Assembly (NCBI GenBank): GCA_036308645.1
Contig: JAXJVH010000052.1
Location: 1 to 64,000, forward strand
Direction: 5' to 3'
From: RUG11462 sp036308645
Lineage (GTDB): Bacteria; Bacillota; Clostridia; Oscillospirales; Acutalibacteraceae
Length of the DNA stretch: 64,000 nt
A program made the translations under genes and the position numbers. The notes under the pieces were generated by a model. The model saw only the letters and a program-made list of their open reading frames with translations. It had not been told where the DNA came from and searched no databases. Shown one piece after another: positions 35,965 to 44,551 of this stretch (within the stretch, counting starts at the first letter, position 1; every line of letters starts with the position of its first letter).

Positions 35965-36798
35965 TTATTTAGCATTTCTGCGTTTAACAATAAGTTTGTC
36001 AGACGCTTTATGCTTGTTACGGGTTTTAAGTCCGAGTGCAGGTTTACCCCAAGGAGTAACAGGACCCGGTCTACCGATTGGTGATTTACCTTCACCACCA
36101 CCATGCGGGTGATCGCACGGGTTCATTACAGAACCACGAACTGTCGGTCTCCAGCCCATGTGACGGCGGCGACCTGCTTTACCGTAGTTAACGTTTTCAT
36201 GTTCAATGTTTGAAACCTGACCTACGGTAGCCATACAGTTTTCAGGAACATTTCTTAATTCGCCTGAAGGCAAACGAAGAAGCGCATAACCGTTTTCTTT
36301 AGCCATAAGCTGAGCCTGGTTGCCGGCTGCTCTTGCTAACTGGCCGCCTTTACCCGGATAAAGCTCAATGTTATGGATGAAAGTACCTACAGGGATATTT
36401 GTAAGCGGTAAAGCGTTACCCGGAAGGATATCAGCCGAAGGACCGTTTACAATTTTGTGTCCCGGTTTAAGACCTACAGGAGCTAAAATGTAACTCTTTT
36501 CGCCGTCTTCATACTGAATAAGAGCAATGAATGCAGATCTGTTAGGATCGTATTCAATTGTCTGAACAGTAGCAGGTACATCAAATTTATTTCTTTTAAA
36601 ATCAATAATTCTGTATTTTCTTCTGTTGGCGCCGCCACGGTGACGAACTGTGATTCTGCCGTAGCTATTTCTGCCTGACTTAACGTTCAAAGGAGCCAAG
36701 AGGCTACGCTCGGGAGCAACCTTTGAAAGTGAAGAATAGTCAATAACTGTCATACCGCGTCTACCGGGGGTAGTCGGTTTGTAATGTTTAACTGGCAT
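35965..36798 (-). CDS. rplB: Ribosomal protein uL2
   Basis: 277 residues from the ATG at 36798 (MPVKHYKPTTPGRRGMTVID), chosen because AGGAGAG lies just upstream; a GTG nine bases earlier is possible. The signature VRGSVMNPCDHPHGGGEG contains the conserved His needed for peptidyl transfer. A 108-bp gap with a hairpin separates it from rplW, unusually large for this operon. Confidence 0.98.
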   Translation of the reverse strand: MPVKHYKPTTPGRRGMTVIDYSSLSKVAPERSLLAPLNVKSGRNSYGRITVRHRGGANRRKYRIIDFKRNKFDVPATVQTIEYDPNRSAFIALIQYEDGEKSYILAPVGLKPGHKIVNGPSADILPGNALPLTNIPVGTFIHNIELYPGKGGQLARAAGNQAQLMAKENGYALLRLPSGELRNVPENCMATVGQVSNIEHENVNYGKAGRRRHMGWRPTVRGSVMNPCDHPHGGGEGKSPIGRPGPVTPWGKPALGLKTRNKHKASDKLIVKRRNAK

Positions 36799-36879
36799 TA
36801 TATTCACTCTCCTGTGTAATATTAGCTTTGCGAGAAACGGAAATATTTCAATGCCCTCCGCTTCCCATACTTCGCTTTT

Positions 36880-36897
36880 GCTGTTTTTTTAAACAGC
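36880..36897. other. Hairpin in the rplW-rplB gap
   Basis: GCTGTTT and AAACAGC form a seven-pair stem around a four-base loop within the 108-bp gap. No T-run follows on the minus strand, so it is not an obvious terminator. It may be a processing or regulatory stem. Confidence 0.4.
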
Positions 36898-36906
36898 GGT
36901 TAGCTC

Positions 36907-37200
36907 TTAGAGCATTCCATCGAAGAAATCAATAGTTTTTGAAGCTTCTGTAAGAGTTACAATGGCTTTTTTCCAAGATTCTGTATATCCTGTATATCTG
37001 CCGTATCTTCTTTCCTGACCTCTAACATTGATTGTGTTAACATCTTTAACAACGATGCCGTCAAAAAGTTTTTCACAAGCCTTTTTGATGTCGATTTTGC
37101 TTGCGCCCTTAGCTACCTTAAAGGTGTATTTCTTTTCACGGGCAGCAGCCATACTTTTTTCGGTAATAACCGGTGCGATAATAATATCCTCAGCGAACAT
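36907..37200 (-). CDS. rplW: Ribosomal protein uL23
   Basis: 97 residues: IIIAPVITEKSMAAAREKKY, KYTFKVAKGASKIDIKKACE and GRYTGYTESWKKAIVTL. It is the docking site for trigger factor and SRP at the tunnel exit. Its start overlaps the rplD stop by one base. Confidence 0.98.
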   Translation of the reverse strand: MFAEDIIIAPVITEKSMAAAREKKYTFKVAKGASKIDIKKACEKLFDGIVVKDVNTINVRGQERRYGRYTGYTESWKKAIVTLTEASKTIDFFDGML

Positions 37201-37823
37201 TATGCATACACCTCCTCAATTGCTTTGATTGCAGCCGATGTTACGATCAATGAATCAGCATTGATAATATCATAAGCGTTGATTGTGTTAGTCTGTGCTG
37301 TTTTTACGCCGCAGATGTTGTTAGCGCTCTTTACTGCAAAAGAATTGTTCTCATCAAGAACAATAAGAGTTTTCTTACCTGCGCCTACTGCTTTGAGCAT
37401 ATCAGCAACAACTTTTGTTTTGTATTCGGTTACATCCATTTTATCGAGAACGATGAGTGATTTTTCAGCAACCTTGTCAGAAAGTGCAGACTTGATAGCA
37501 AGCGCTCTTTCTTTCTTGTTAAGGCCCTTATCGTAATCGCGCGGCTTCGGAGCGAATACTATACCACCGTGTGTCCACTGCGGAGCACGTGTTGAACCCT
37601 GTCTTGCATGACCTGTGCCCTTTTGTCTCCAAGGCTTTTTACCGCCGCCGGAAACTTCTGCACGAGTAAGAGCAGACTGTGTGCCCTGACGCTGTGCTGC
37701 AAGATAAGTAACAACTGCACGATGCATAACTGTTGCGTTTGGTGTAATACCAAATACTTTATCAGAAACTTCGATGTCAGAAACTTTAAGTCCTGCCATA
37801 TCTACAACTGCTAATGTTGGCAT
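37200..37823 (-). CDS. rplD: Ribosomal protein uL4
   Basis: 207 residues. The tunnel-lining loop reads RAEVSGGGKKPWRQKGTGHA and RQGSTRAPQWTHGGIVFAPK. In other bacteria L4 represses the S10 operon through its leader RNA; a long leader is present here. It is 17 bp behind rplC. Confidence 0.98.
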   Translation of the reverse strand: MPTLAVVDMAGLKVSDIEVSDKVFGITPNATVMHRAVVTYLAAQRQGTQSALTRAEVSGGGKKPWRQKGTGHARQGSTRAPQWTHGGIVFAPKPRDYDKGLNKKERALAIKSALSDKVAEKSLIVLDKMDVTEYKTKVVADMLKAVGAGKKTLIVLDENNSFAVKSANNICGVKTAQTNTINAYDIINADSLIVTSAAIKAIEEVYA

Positions 37824-37840
37824 ATTTTTCTCTCCTTTCC

Positions 37841-38473
37841 TTAAGCCTTAACCGAATCAGCGATAGTAACAATACCGCCTTTAGGTCCGGGGATTGCACC
37901 CTTGATTGCGATGATGTTGTTTTCAGCGTCAACCTTAACAACAGAAAGATTCTGAACTGTAACTCTCTCTGAACCGAGGTGACCTGCGAGCTTCTTGCCC
38001 TTGAACACACGTGAAGGTGATGAACAAGCACCGAGTGAACCTGCGTGTCTGTGAACAGGACCTGTACCGTGTGATTCTTTCAAACGGCCGAAGTTCCAGC
38101 GTTTGATAACGCCTGCGGTACCTTTACCTTTAGAAGTACCTACAACATCAACCTTATCGCCTTCTGCGAAAGTATCTGCTTTGATGATGTCGCCAACGTT
38201 GATAGCCGAAATATCAGCCAATCTGAACTCACGAAGATATTTCTTCGGAGCAACGTCTGCTTTATCAAAGTGTCCTTTCATAGGCTTGTTTACCTTGCTT
38301 GCTTTCAAGTCGCCGTAGCCGACCTGTACTGCTTCGTAACCGTCGGTTTCTACGGTTTTCTTCTGAGAAACAACGCAAGGGCCTGCTTCTACAACAGTAA
38401 CGGGAACTACATTTCCCTTTTCGTCAAAAAGCTGAGTCATACCGAGCTTTTTGCCAATGATAGCTTTCTGCAT
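37841..38473 (-). CDS. rplC: Ribosomal protein uL3
   Basis: 210 residues from the ATG at 38473 (MQKAIIGKKLGMTQLFDEKG), supported by AAGGAGG just upstream; a longer frame to 38518 has no such site. The signature GTGPVHRHAGSLGACSSPSR includes the residue region methylated in other bacteria. It is 95 bp behind rpsJ. Confidence 0.98.
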   Translation of the reverse strand: MQKAIIGKKLGMTQLFDEKGNVVPVTVVEAGPCVVSQKKTVETDGYEAVQVGYGDLKASKVNKPMKGHFDKADVAPKKYLREFRLADISAINVGDIIKADTFAEGDKVDVVGTSKGKGTAGVIKRWNFGRLKESHGTGPVHRHAGSLGACSSPSRVFKGKKLAGHLGSERVTVQNLSVVKVDAENNIIAIKGAIPGPKGGIVTIADSVKA

Positions 38474-38568
38474 ATCTTTTTTCCTCCTTATGGTTATTGG
38501 TTGGCTTGTCGCCAACATGACCTAATGGTATTTCAATCGGAATACTTTAATTAATGAGTAACTGTTAA

Positions 38569-38877
38569 TTAAAGATTGATTTCGATATCAACACCGGCAG
38601 GTAATTCAAGGCCTTGTAAAGCCTCTACTGTCTTGTTTGACGGACGAAGAATGTCGATTAATCTCTTGTGAGTTCTTGTTTCAAACTGCTCACGGCTGTC
38701 TTTGTACTTATGAACCGCACGAAGAATTGTAACAACTTCCTTCTCTGTCGGAAGCGGAATAGGACCTGATACTCTGGCGCCTGTACGCTTCGCAGTTTCG
38801 ACGATTTTTTCAGCTGACTTGTCAACTAAAACATGGTCGTAACTTTTGATTCTGATTCTGATTTTTTCCTTTGCCAT
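38569..38877 (-). CDS. rpsJ: Ribosomal protein uS10
   Basis: 102 residues from the ATG at 38877 (MAKEKIRIRIKSYDHVLVDK), with AGGAGG upstream. The block PLPTEKEVVTILRAVHKYKD and the C-terminal QGLELPAGVDIEINL are diagnostic. It also acts as NusE in antitermination. It is the first gene of the 31-gene S10-spc-alpha operon. Confidence 0.98.
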   Translation of the reverse strand: MAKEKIRIRIKSYDHVLVDKSAEKIVETAKRTGARVSGPIPLPTEKEVVTILRAVHKYKDSREQFETRTHKRLIDILRPSNKTVEALQGLELPAGVDIEINL

Positions 38878-39189
38878 TTTGCTGCCTCCTAATTTATTTT
38901 TTGGCGGCGGGCAGTGACATACTGTTTTAGTCATTAACCCTTTGCCGGGTGTTTCACGTTTTTACAACATAAAACCGGAAGTCAGCACACCACGTGCCGT
39001 TCCGGGTCCGGCTTACATCTTAATCATTTCATTCACAAAGCCCGATTGCCTTGTATTAAAATGATAAGAAAAATACTAATTAAACAGTATAATTTCGCCC
39101 GGTTTAAAATCGGACATACTCGGCGGAAATTCCCCACTTCAAAGAGCGGCCACCTCCCGCTTCAACGCATGTTTGCGCATTTCTCACGC
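38878..39189 (-). promoter_or_regulatory. Long structured leader of the S10 operon
   Basis: About 310 nt of untranslated RNA precede rpsJ. Structures visible on the minus strand include GCGG(GAGGTGG)CCGC (about 39161-39147), and a strong hairpin CCGGAA...TTCCGG (39005-38975) with an internal GCAC/GTGC stem, followed by TTTTATG. The second looks like an attenuator. Autoregulation by a ribosomal protein, as L4 does in enterobacteria, is the natural guess but is not shown here. Confidence 0.55.
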
Positions 39190-39195
39190 CCTAAT

Positions 39196-39224
39196 ATCAT
39201 AACATAAACGGTCAAGATATGCAA
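39196..39224 (-). promoter_or_regulatory. S10 operon promoter
   Basis: On the minus strand TTGCAT (39224-39219), 17 bp, TATGAT (39201-39196). Transcription begins near 39189. Confidence 0.6.
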
Positions 39225-39350
39225 GAAAAACTTCATTCATACCAAAATTTCTACATTTTCAGCAATTTTACAGAATATTTTAATATATTTTTATTGATTT
39301 TGCATAAATATAAATTTGCAAAAAACTAAATATATCAATTATAAATTTAA

Positions 39351-39482
39351 TTAAAGTTTATATTTACAATAAATTATTGCTGAATCAAGCAAAGTTTCAT
39401 CACGAATACCGTCTTGCCCGTTTGAAAGTTTGATAAGTTCACTATGAAGATACAAAATCTGATCTTTTGTCAATATCTTCAT
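39351..39482 (-). pseudogene. Truncated Doc (Fic-family) toxin
   Basis: 43 codons that match the N-terminus of Doc-type toxins: MKILTKDQILYLHSELIKLS then GQDGIRDETLLDSAI. The frame then leaves homology and stops at 39351. The catalytic HPFxDGNKR motif of Doc is absent from the following sequence. Doc proteins phosphorylate EF-Tu. Its ATG overlaps the antitoxin stop (ATGA), the usual phd-doc layout, so this was once an intact pair. Confidence 0.75.
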
Positions 39483-39721
39483 TTAGACAATACCTCATAG
39501 GCTTCTTTATTCTTTTCAATAAGCCTTTTTGAAATTGCCATAACATCTTCATTTGGCGCTGTTTGTACTTTTTCAGCCTGTTCAAATTCAATTATAAGAT
39601 AACGGGGTACATTATTTTTCAAAATCAATGCCGATCCGTTTTCATCTACCATTCTTGCAACCTTTGAAAAATTCTGATTTGCCTCTGTAATAGAAATCAG
39701 ATTATTGGTATTTATTTTCAC
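39479..39721 (-). CDS. Phd/YefM-type antitoxin
   Basis: 80 residues. INTNNLISITEANQNFSKVA followed by RMVDENGSALILKNNVPRYL is the Phd/YefM DNA-binding fold, and the acidic, disordered C-terminal tail would neutralise the toxin. GGAGG precedes the ATG (plus-strand cctcc at 39731-39735). With the toxin truncated it may be an orphan antitoxin or repressor. Confidence 0.85.
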   Translation of the reverse strand: MKINTNNLISITEANQNFSKVARMVDENGSALILKNNVPRYLIIEFEQAEKVQTAPNEDVMAISKRLIEKNKEAYEVLSK

Positions 39722-39798
39722 ATTTATCGCCTCCTGATTATATTATACACAAAAATAGGATAAATTCAACCTATTTTATATATTTATTTTTTATTATC

Positions 39799-39838
39799 AA
39801 AAAAGAAGTACCGCCGAATAAAGACGGTACTTCTTTTT
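39799..39838 (-). terminator. Terminator of the hydrogenase operon
   Basis: AAAAGAAGTACCG pairs with CGGTACTTCTTTTT, with T-runs on both sides. It lies 61 bp beyond the hydrogenase stop and upstream of phd. Confidence 0.85.
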
Positions 39839-39899
39839 ATATAGAGAAACATAAAATGAAAAAAGTTAAATAACTGTTTTGTAATTATGCAATAATTGA

Positions 39900-41327
39900 T
39901 TATTGTATAACGCTGATTGCGTCGGAAATAGTTTTTTCCATAGCCTCTCTGCCGTATTTGTCAACCTCGGCTTTATCCTTTGCGCCATGAGTCAAACAAC
40001 CTGCGCCGCCGATACAACCGCCGGTACATGCCATACCTTCGATAAAGTTTGAAGGCAATACGCCTTTTGACGCTTTAAGCAATGCCATTCGACATTCCTC
40101 AATACCGTCGCAAGAGGTTGCTTTGAGTTCAAAGTCTTTATCAAGTCCCTGTTCTTTAAGCGCTTCCTCTACAGCGTCGGCAAGACCTCCGCAACGGGCA
40201 AAAATTCTGCCGTAATAAGACGCATTATCCAAAACGCCCTCTTCAAGTGTAGTAATATCAACTTCTTTACTGTCAAAAAGCGCCTGTAATTCTTCAAAAG
40301 TAATAACGCTGTCGATATAAGGTCTAACGCTTTCTTTCTGGAATTCCATTTTCTTTGCGGTACAAGGTCCGATGAACACGATTTTAGCGTCCTTATCTGT
40401 TTCCTTGATATATTTTGCAATAGAAGCCATAGGCGACAGGTTATGCGAAATGTTTTTCGCCAAATCAGGGAACTGCGTTCTTACATACTCAACAAACGCA
40501 GGGCAACAAGAACTTGTTAAAAATCCTTTTTCGGCAAGTTCTTTTGCTTCGCCGAAAGCAACCATATCAGCGCCGAGCGCCGCTTCAATAACGGTATGGA
40601 AACCAAGTTCTTTTATACCTGTGATAACCTGACCTAAATTTGCATATTGGAACTGTGAAGAAATTGAAGGCGCAACAACTGCATAAACCTTATATTTCTT
40701 GTTATTTTCGCTTTTCTTAATAATATCAATTACATTAAGAATAAACGATTTATCGGTAATAGCGCCGAAAGGACATTGGTAAACGCAAGCGCCGCATGAG
40801 ATACATTTACTGTTATCAATGCTTGCCGCTTTTGTTTCGTCCATTGAAATAGCGTTGATTTTACAAGCGCGTTCGCAAGGGCGCTTGTTATTTGCGATAG
40901 CGCTGTAAGGACACACCTGCGCGCATTTACCGCATTCAACACATTTTGTTTTATCAATATGTGCAACGTGATTATGGTCGAATGAAATCGCACCTCTCGG
41001 GCAAACGTCTTCACAACGGTGTGCAAGACAACCTCGGCAAGCGCCGGTTACTTCATAACCGCCTACCGGGCACTCATCACAAGCGATGTTGATAACCTCG
41101 ATAACATTCGGGTTATTTTTATCGCCGCCCATAGCGATTTTAACACGCTCGCCTAAAATCGCACGTTCTTTATAAACGCAACATCTCATTGTAGGCACAT
41201 TGCCCGGAACAATGATTTTCGGTATATCAAGAACCTTATCAAGCAGAGTATCGTTCCAAGCCTGCTTTGCGACCTCTCGAAGCACCTTATACTTTAAGTA
41301 CTGTACTTTAGTATCAAATTTTCTCAT
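39900..41327 (-). CDS. [FeFe]-hydrogenase, group B-like
   Basis: 475 residues. The N-terminal half is rich in cysteine, with several [4Fe-4S] motifs (for example CVECGKCAQVCP and CISCGACVYQCP). The H-cluster domain shows all three signatures: TSSCCPA (about 271-277), IGPCTAKKME (about 317-326) and EGMACTGGCIGGAG (about 428-441), so every H-cluster cysteine is present. The domain layout and L1/L3 wording fit group B monomeric hydrogenases, which probably use ferredoxin. It is the last gene of the cluster, 24 bp behind the PP2C gene. The maturases HydE, HydF and HydG are not in the window. Confidence 0.87.
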   Translation of the reverse strand: MRKFDTKVQYLKYKVLREVAKQAWNDTLLDKVLDIPKIIVPGNVPTMRCCVYKERAILGERVKIAMGGDKNNPNVIEVINIACDECPVGGYEVTGACRGCLAHRCEDVCPRGAISFDHNHVAHIDKTKCVECGKCAQVCPYSAIANNKRPCERACKINAISMDETKAASIDNSKCISCGACVYQCPFGAITDKSFILNVIDIIKKSENNKKYKVYAVVAPSISSQFQYANLGQVITGIKELGFHTVIEAALGADMVAFGEAKELAEKGFLTSSCCPAFVEYVRTQFPDLAKNISHNLSPMASIAKYIKETDKDAKIVFIGPCTAKKMEFQKESVRPYIDSVITFEELQALFDSKEVDITTLEEGVLDNASYYGRIFARCGGLADAVEEALKEQGLDKDFELKATSCDGIEECRMALLKASKGVLPSNFIEGMACTGGCIGGAGCLTHGAKDKAEVDKYGREAMEKTISDAISVIQ

Positions 41328-41351
41328 AAGTATTCCCTCTTTTTCTGTTGT

Positions 41352-42524
41352 TTAAAAATAACTTACCTTAATTCGTTTGCCCATTTTTTTAAGACATTCC
41401 GAAAGTTCGGTAACAAGATTCATTTTGATATTGAAATTAATCGGCAGATTAGGATTTTGATGTGCAGGATTTACCGCTCTGCCTACAAAAAAGTTAATAT
41501 CGGTCGCTTCTTCAAAAAGAAGTCTGCTTATCATAGAAGCGCCGTCCTGCTTATAACTCCACTGCTTGTAAGAGTCGTTATCGGCAAGGTAGTCCTTTGC
41601 ATATTCAACCACCTTATTTACGGTAATTACGCCCTCTGTTACAAGGTCAACGCCCTCAAGATGTGCAATCGGCGGAATTTCCGGATCAACAAAATCCAAG
41701 CACGGCTGAAGCGGTTTTTTAAGAAAATCCGCCGCAATGCTCGATGTTGTACCGCCGCAGATAATGTGCTTACCCTCTTTTGAGAAGAATAGCGACATCA
41801 TCTTATTGCAGTCATTTCTGTCGGAAGGCGGACCGAAAAGCATATTAAGCGGTTGACGCTGTCTTATTCTGACGGTACAAACCGTAGTATCGTCGCCCGG
41901 CTTGTTGCCGTAAAGTTTATAACATTCGTTAAGCAGTATAGTTGAAAGAGTTTTTGCGGTAAAACCTACATCATAAAAGGTTTCCATAAACTCGATTATG
42001 TTATCTCGTTCCCAGCCGAAATTAAGCGCCATACCAACGCCTGCGTGAATACAACCGTCGCTCATTGCGATAAAAATATCATTTTCCTGCAACTTTATTC
42101 GGCTTGTAAAAATCGACTTTCCGTCAATATTCATCTCGGTTTTCGGGTAATCGTAATTTTTGCCGTCACGAAGCAAAATTACCTGTGGGTTATCATACTG
42201 AATAATCTCGGCATCTGTATTATTAATTAAATGAATAATTGTAAAAGTAGAGTAAGCAACTCCTCTGACCGAGCAAACAGGCAAAGTTGCGGCAATGGTT
42301 TTAACACAGTCCTCAACCGACAACCCCTCGGCAACCATTGTAGAAATGATTTTTGAAGTAAGTGTTGAGAGAATGCTCGCCTTTACACCGCTTCCCAGAC
42401 CGTCGGCGAGAACGATAACGGTCGAGTTTTCGTTCTGCTCAATAACGTCAATATGGTCGCCGCATAACTGCTCGCCGTATTTTATAAGGCTGTGGTAGCC
42501 GATATCTGCGCAAAGATTATTCAT
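41352..42524 (-). CDS. PP2C/SpoIIE-type Ser/Thr phosphatase linked to HydS
   Basis: 390 residues. The PP2C-like domain (about 1-220) has VLADGLGSGVKASILSTLTS with the metal-binding Asp, MSDGCIHAG and KPGDDTTVCTVRI, the typical SpoIIE-family end. The C-terminal 170 residues (MLFGPPSDRNDCNKMMSLFF onward) form an extra domain with GGTTSSIAADFL that I do not recognise. No membrane helix is present. The start overlaps the hydS stop by 8 bp, so translation is coupled. The likely job is to dephosphorylate a protein in a signalling path fed by HydS. Confidence 0.85.
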   Translation of the reverse strand: MNNLCADIGYHSLIKYGEQLCGDHIDVIEQNENSTVIVLADGLGSGVKASILSTLTSKIISTMVAEGLSVEDCVKTIAATLPVCSVRGVAYSTFTIIHLINNTDAEIIQYDNPQVILLRDGKNYDYPKTEMNIDGKSIFTSRIKLQENDIFIAMSDGCIHAGVGMALNFGWERDNIIEFMETFYDVGFTAKTLSTILLNECYKLYGNKPGDDTTVCTVRIRQRQPLNMLFGPPSDRNDCNKMMSLFFSKEGKHIICGGTTSSIAADFLKKPLQPCLDFVDPEIPPIAHLEGVDLVTEGVITVNKVVEYAKDYLADNDSYKQWSYKQDGASMISRLLFEEATDINFFVGRAVNPAHQNPNLPINFNIKMNLVTELSECLKKMGKRIKVSYF

Positions 42525-44190
42525 CGGAAATCGACTCCTTCAATTTTGTAAGAGCAATTTTCGTTTCAGCCGCAGTTTCGCCCAAAAGCGAAGCGATTTC
42601 CTGAACAATACGCATCTGTTTATCAACCACCTTATCGGCAATTTCAACCGTTTGCATACTGATAGATTCCTTCTTCTTTCGTTCATTCTGCTCATCGGTA
42701 ACGTCACGCATTAAGCACAAAATACTCTTATACTCTTTATCATAAATAACCGTTTGTTCAACATATTTATCATATTCGGCAAGGTAAACACGCTGGTCAT
42801 GAACGCTTCTGCCCGTAGTCTGAACATCAATAAACACTTTTGGGTCAAGTATTCTTATAACCTGTTCGCCAAGCACATCGGAAACTCTCGGAATATTCAT
42901 AATTTTAAGCGCCGAACGGTTAATCTGCTGAACCTCAAGTTGCTCATTAAGCACCAAAATACCGTTTGGAGTATTGTTGACAATAGTATCCGAAAAACTT
43001 TCCGCCTTATCCTTTAAGAAAGGCAGGCACATAGAATGGTCAGCCTTGCCCTGATAAATAGCGATTGCTTTTTTACGGCAGGTATCATAACCGCAGGAAC
43101 CGCAGTTAAGTTCATCTTCGGGTTTCTGTTTACCCATCTTTTTAAGGATTTCTTTAACTTCTGTTTCGGAAGGCATCGGAAGATCCTTATTAATTGCCTC
43201 AAAATGCTTCTTTATCTCTTCTTTTTTCGGCATATTAACATCAAAATCCAAACTTCCGGCGCTACTTGAAACAGCCATATAATCTTGAATCAAACTGTTA
43301 TGATATTTTTCCATAACTGGGCCGCCGATACACGAACCGTGGCAAGCCGACATCTCAATAAAACAATTTTTAAGTTTTCCGGTGGCGATTTCGGACAAAG
43401 CCGCAATGCAGTTTTCAACACCGTCAACCGTCATATATGTGTAATCCTCACTATCAAGCTCCATTGATTTCAAAATGCCGCCTGTAGTTGGGAAAAATCT
43501 CGCTTTTGATTTTTCTTGTTTTTTAAAATTCTTTTCAAGTGTAATATTCTTTCTTTCAAACCAATGGGTTAACTGTTCAAAAGTAAGCACTGCGTCTGCG
43601 CTGCCGTAATAAGCGGCTTCATCTTTTTTAGCGACGCAAGGACCGATAAATACGGTTTTAGCATTCGGAATACGTTTTCTAATATCCTCACAATGCGCCT
43701 GCATCGGTGACATTATATCAGCCAAGTACGGCAATTGCAATGGAAAATACTTCTGAATAAGTAAATTAACCGAATGACAGCAGGAAGTGATTATAATATC
43801 CTGCTTTTTCTCGCGAATCATATTTTCATATTCTTTTTTAACAATAGTAGCACCTATAGCGGTTTCCTCAACATCGTAAAAACCGAGTTCTTTAAGCGCT
43901 TTTCTCATACCTTCAATTCCAACGCCCTCGTAGTTTGCCAAAAACGAGGGAGCGAGCGATACTACAACCGGATCGCCGCTTTGGATAAGTACTTCAACCT
44001 TTTCTGTTTCATCGGTAATCTCTTTGGCGTTTTGCGGGCAGACAACAAAACACTGACCGCATAAAATACATTCATCATTAACAATATGCGCCTGATTACC
44101 CGAAAATCTTATAGATTTTACGGGACAATGTCTTATACATTTATAACAGTTTTTACAATTTGATTTTTTAAGTTTTAAAACTTCAGACAT
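42517..44190 (-). CDS. hydS: Sensory [FeFe]-hydrogenase with PAS domain (HydS-like, group C)
   Basis: 557 residues. Order: two [4Fe-4S] motifs (CKNCYKCIRHCP, CILCGQCFVVCP); an H-cluster domain with TSCCHS (about 134-139), IGPCVAKKDE (about 180) and EMSACHGSCIGGP (about 278); an extra Fe-S motif CGSCGYDTC...C (about 365-395); a PAS domain (about 405-515, IVNNTPNGILVLNEQLEV); and a helical tail (about 515-557). This is the group C layout proposed to sense H2 rather than make it. The L1 motif has HS where catalytic enzymes usually have PA. The PAS-plus-helix end suggests it passes a signal to the PP2C and kinase-like partners encoded nearby. Confidence 0.88.
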   Translation of the reverse strand: MSEVLKLKKSNCKNCYKCIRHCPVKSIRFSGNQAHIVNDECILCGQCFVVCPQNAKEITDETEKVEVLIQSGDPVVVSLAPSFLANYEGVGIEGMRKALKELGFYDVEETAIGATIVKKEYENMIREKKQDIIITSCCHSVNLLIQKYFPLQLPYLADIMSPMQAHCEDIRKRIPNAKTVFIGPCVAKKDEAAYYGSADAVLTFEQLTHWFERKNITLEKNFKKQEKSKARFFPTTGGILKSMELDSEDYTYMTVDGVENCIAALSEIATGKLKNCFIEMSACHGSCIGGPVMEKYHNSLIQDYMAVSSSAGSLDFDVNMPKKEEIKKHFEAINKDLPMPSETEVKEILKKMGKQKPEDELNCGSCGYDTCRKKAIAIYQGKADHSMCLPFLKDKAESFSDTIVNNTPNGILVLNEQLEVQQINRSALKIMNIPRVSDVLGEQVIRILDPKVFIDVQTTGRSVHDQRVYLAEYDKYVEQTVIYDKEYKSILCLMRDVTDEQNERKKKESISMQTVEIADKVVDKQMRIVQEIASLLGETAAETKIALTKLKESISDE

Positions 44191-44204
44191 AAAATCTAAC
44201 CCTC

Positions 44205-44456
44205 TTAATGCGAAACTTTATCAAGAATATTCTTCTTAAAAAATTCGTTAAAGTTTTCTTTTGTAACTCCACCTATTTTTTCATCATCAATAATAACAGT
44301 AACTCCGTCGTTACTGCACATACCGCAACAAAATGAACCGGCGAGAACTACCTCATCGGAAAGGTTGTTTTCTTCTACTGCCGATTTCATTAAATCTACA
44401 ATGTCGTGCGAACCTTTTAAATGGCAAGAACTGCCTATACAAACCTGAACAATCAT
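44205..44456 (-). CDS. Thioredoxin-like [2Fe-2S] protein
   Basis: 83 residues. It begins MIVQVCIGSSCHLKGSHDIV and has a second Cys pair in GSFCCGMCSNDG, the four-cysteine pattern of the TRX-like ferredoxin domain of NuoE/HydC. The protein stands alone without the helical N-terminal part of NuoE. It is 14 bp ahead of hydS, so it may shuttle electrons to or from HydS. It is paralogous to the next protein upstream. Confidence 0.82.
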   Translation of the reverse strand: MIVQVCIGSSCHLKGSHDIVDLMKSAVEENNLSDEVVLAGSFCCGMCSNDGVTVIIDDEKIGGVTKENFNEFFKKNILDKVSH

Positions 44457-44501
44457 ATTTCCTAACTTTCTCCGAAAAAACTTTTAGATAAATTCACCGC
44501 A

Positions 44502-44532
44502 AAAATCCGTGTTGTTTTCACACGGATTTTTT
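44502..44532 (-). terminator. Internal terminator or attenuator between the two TRX-like genes
   Basis: On the minus strand AAATCCGTGT pairs with ACACGGATTT, followed by TTGCGG after a short T-run. It may lower transcription of the hydS part relative to adhE. Confidence 0.6.
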
Positions 44533-44551
44533 TAGGTGTTTTAAATTGAAA

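Noticed and set aside
36841..36906. Terminator inside the ribosomal operon
   Set aside because: The hairpin at 36880-36897 has no following T-run in the direction of transcription, and the operon clearly continues.
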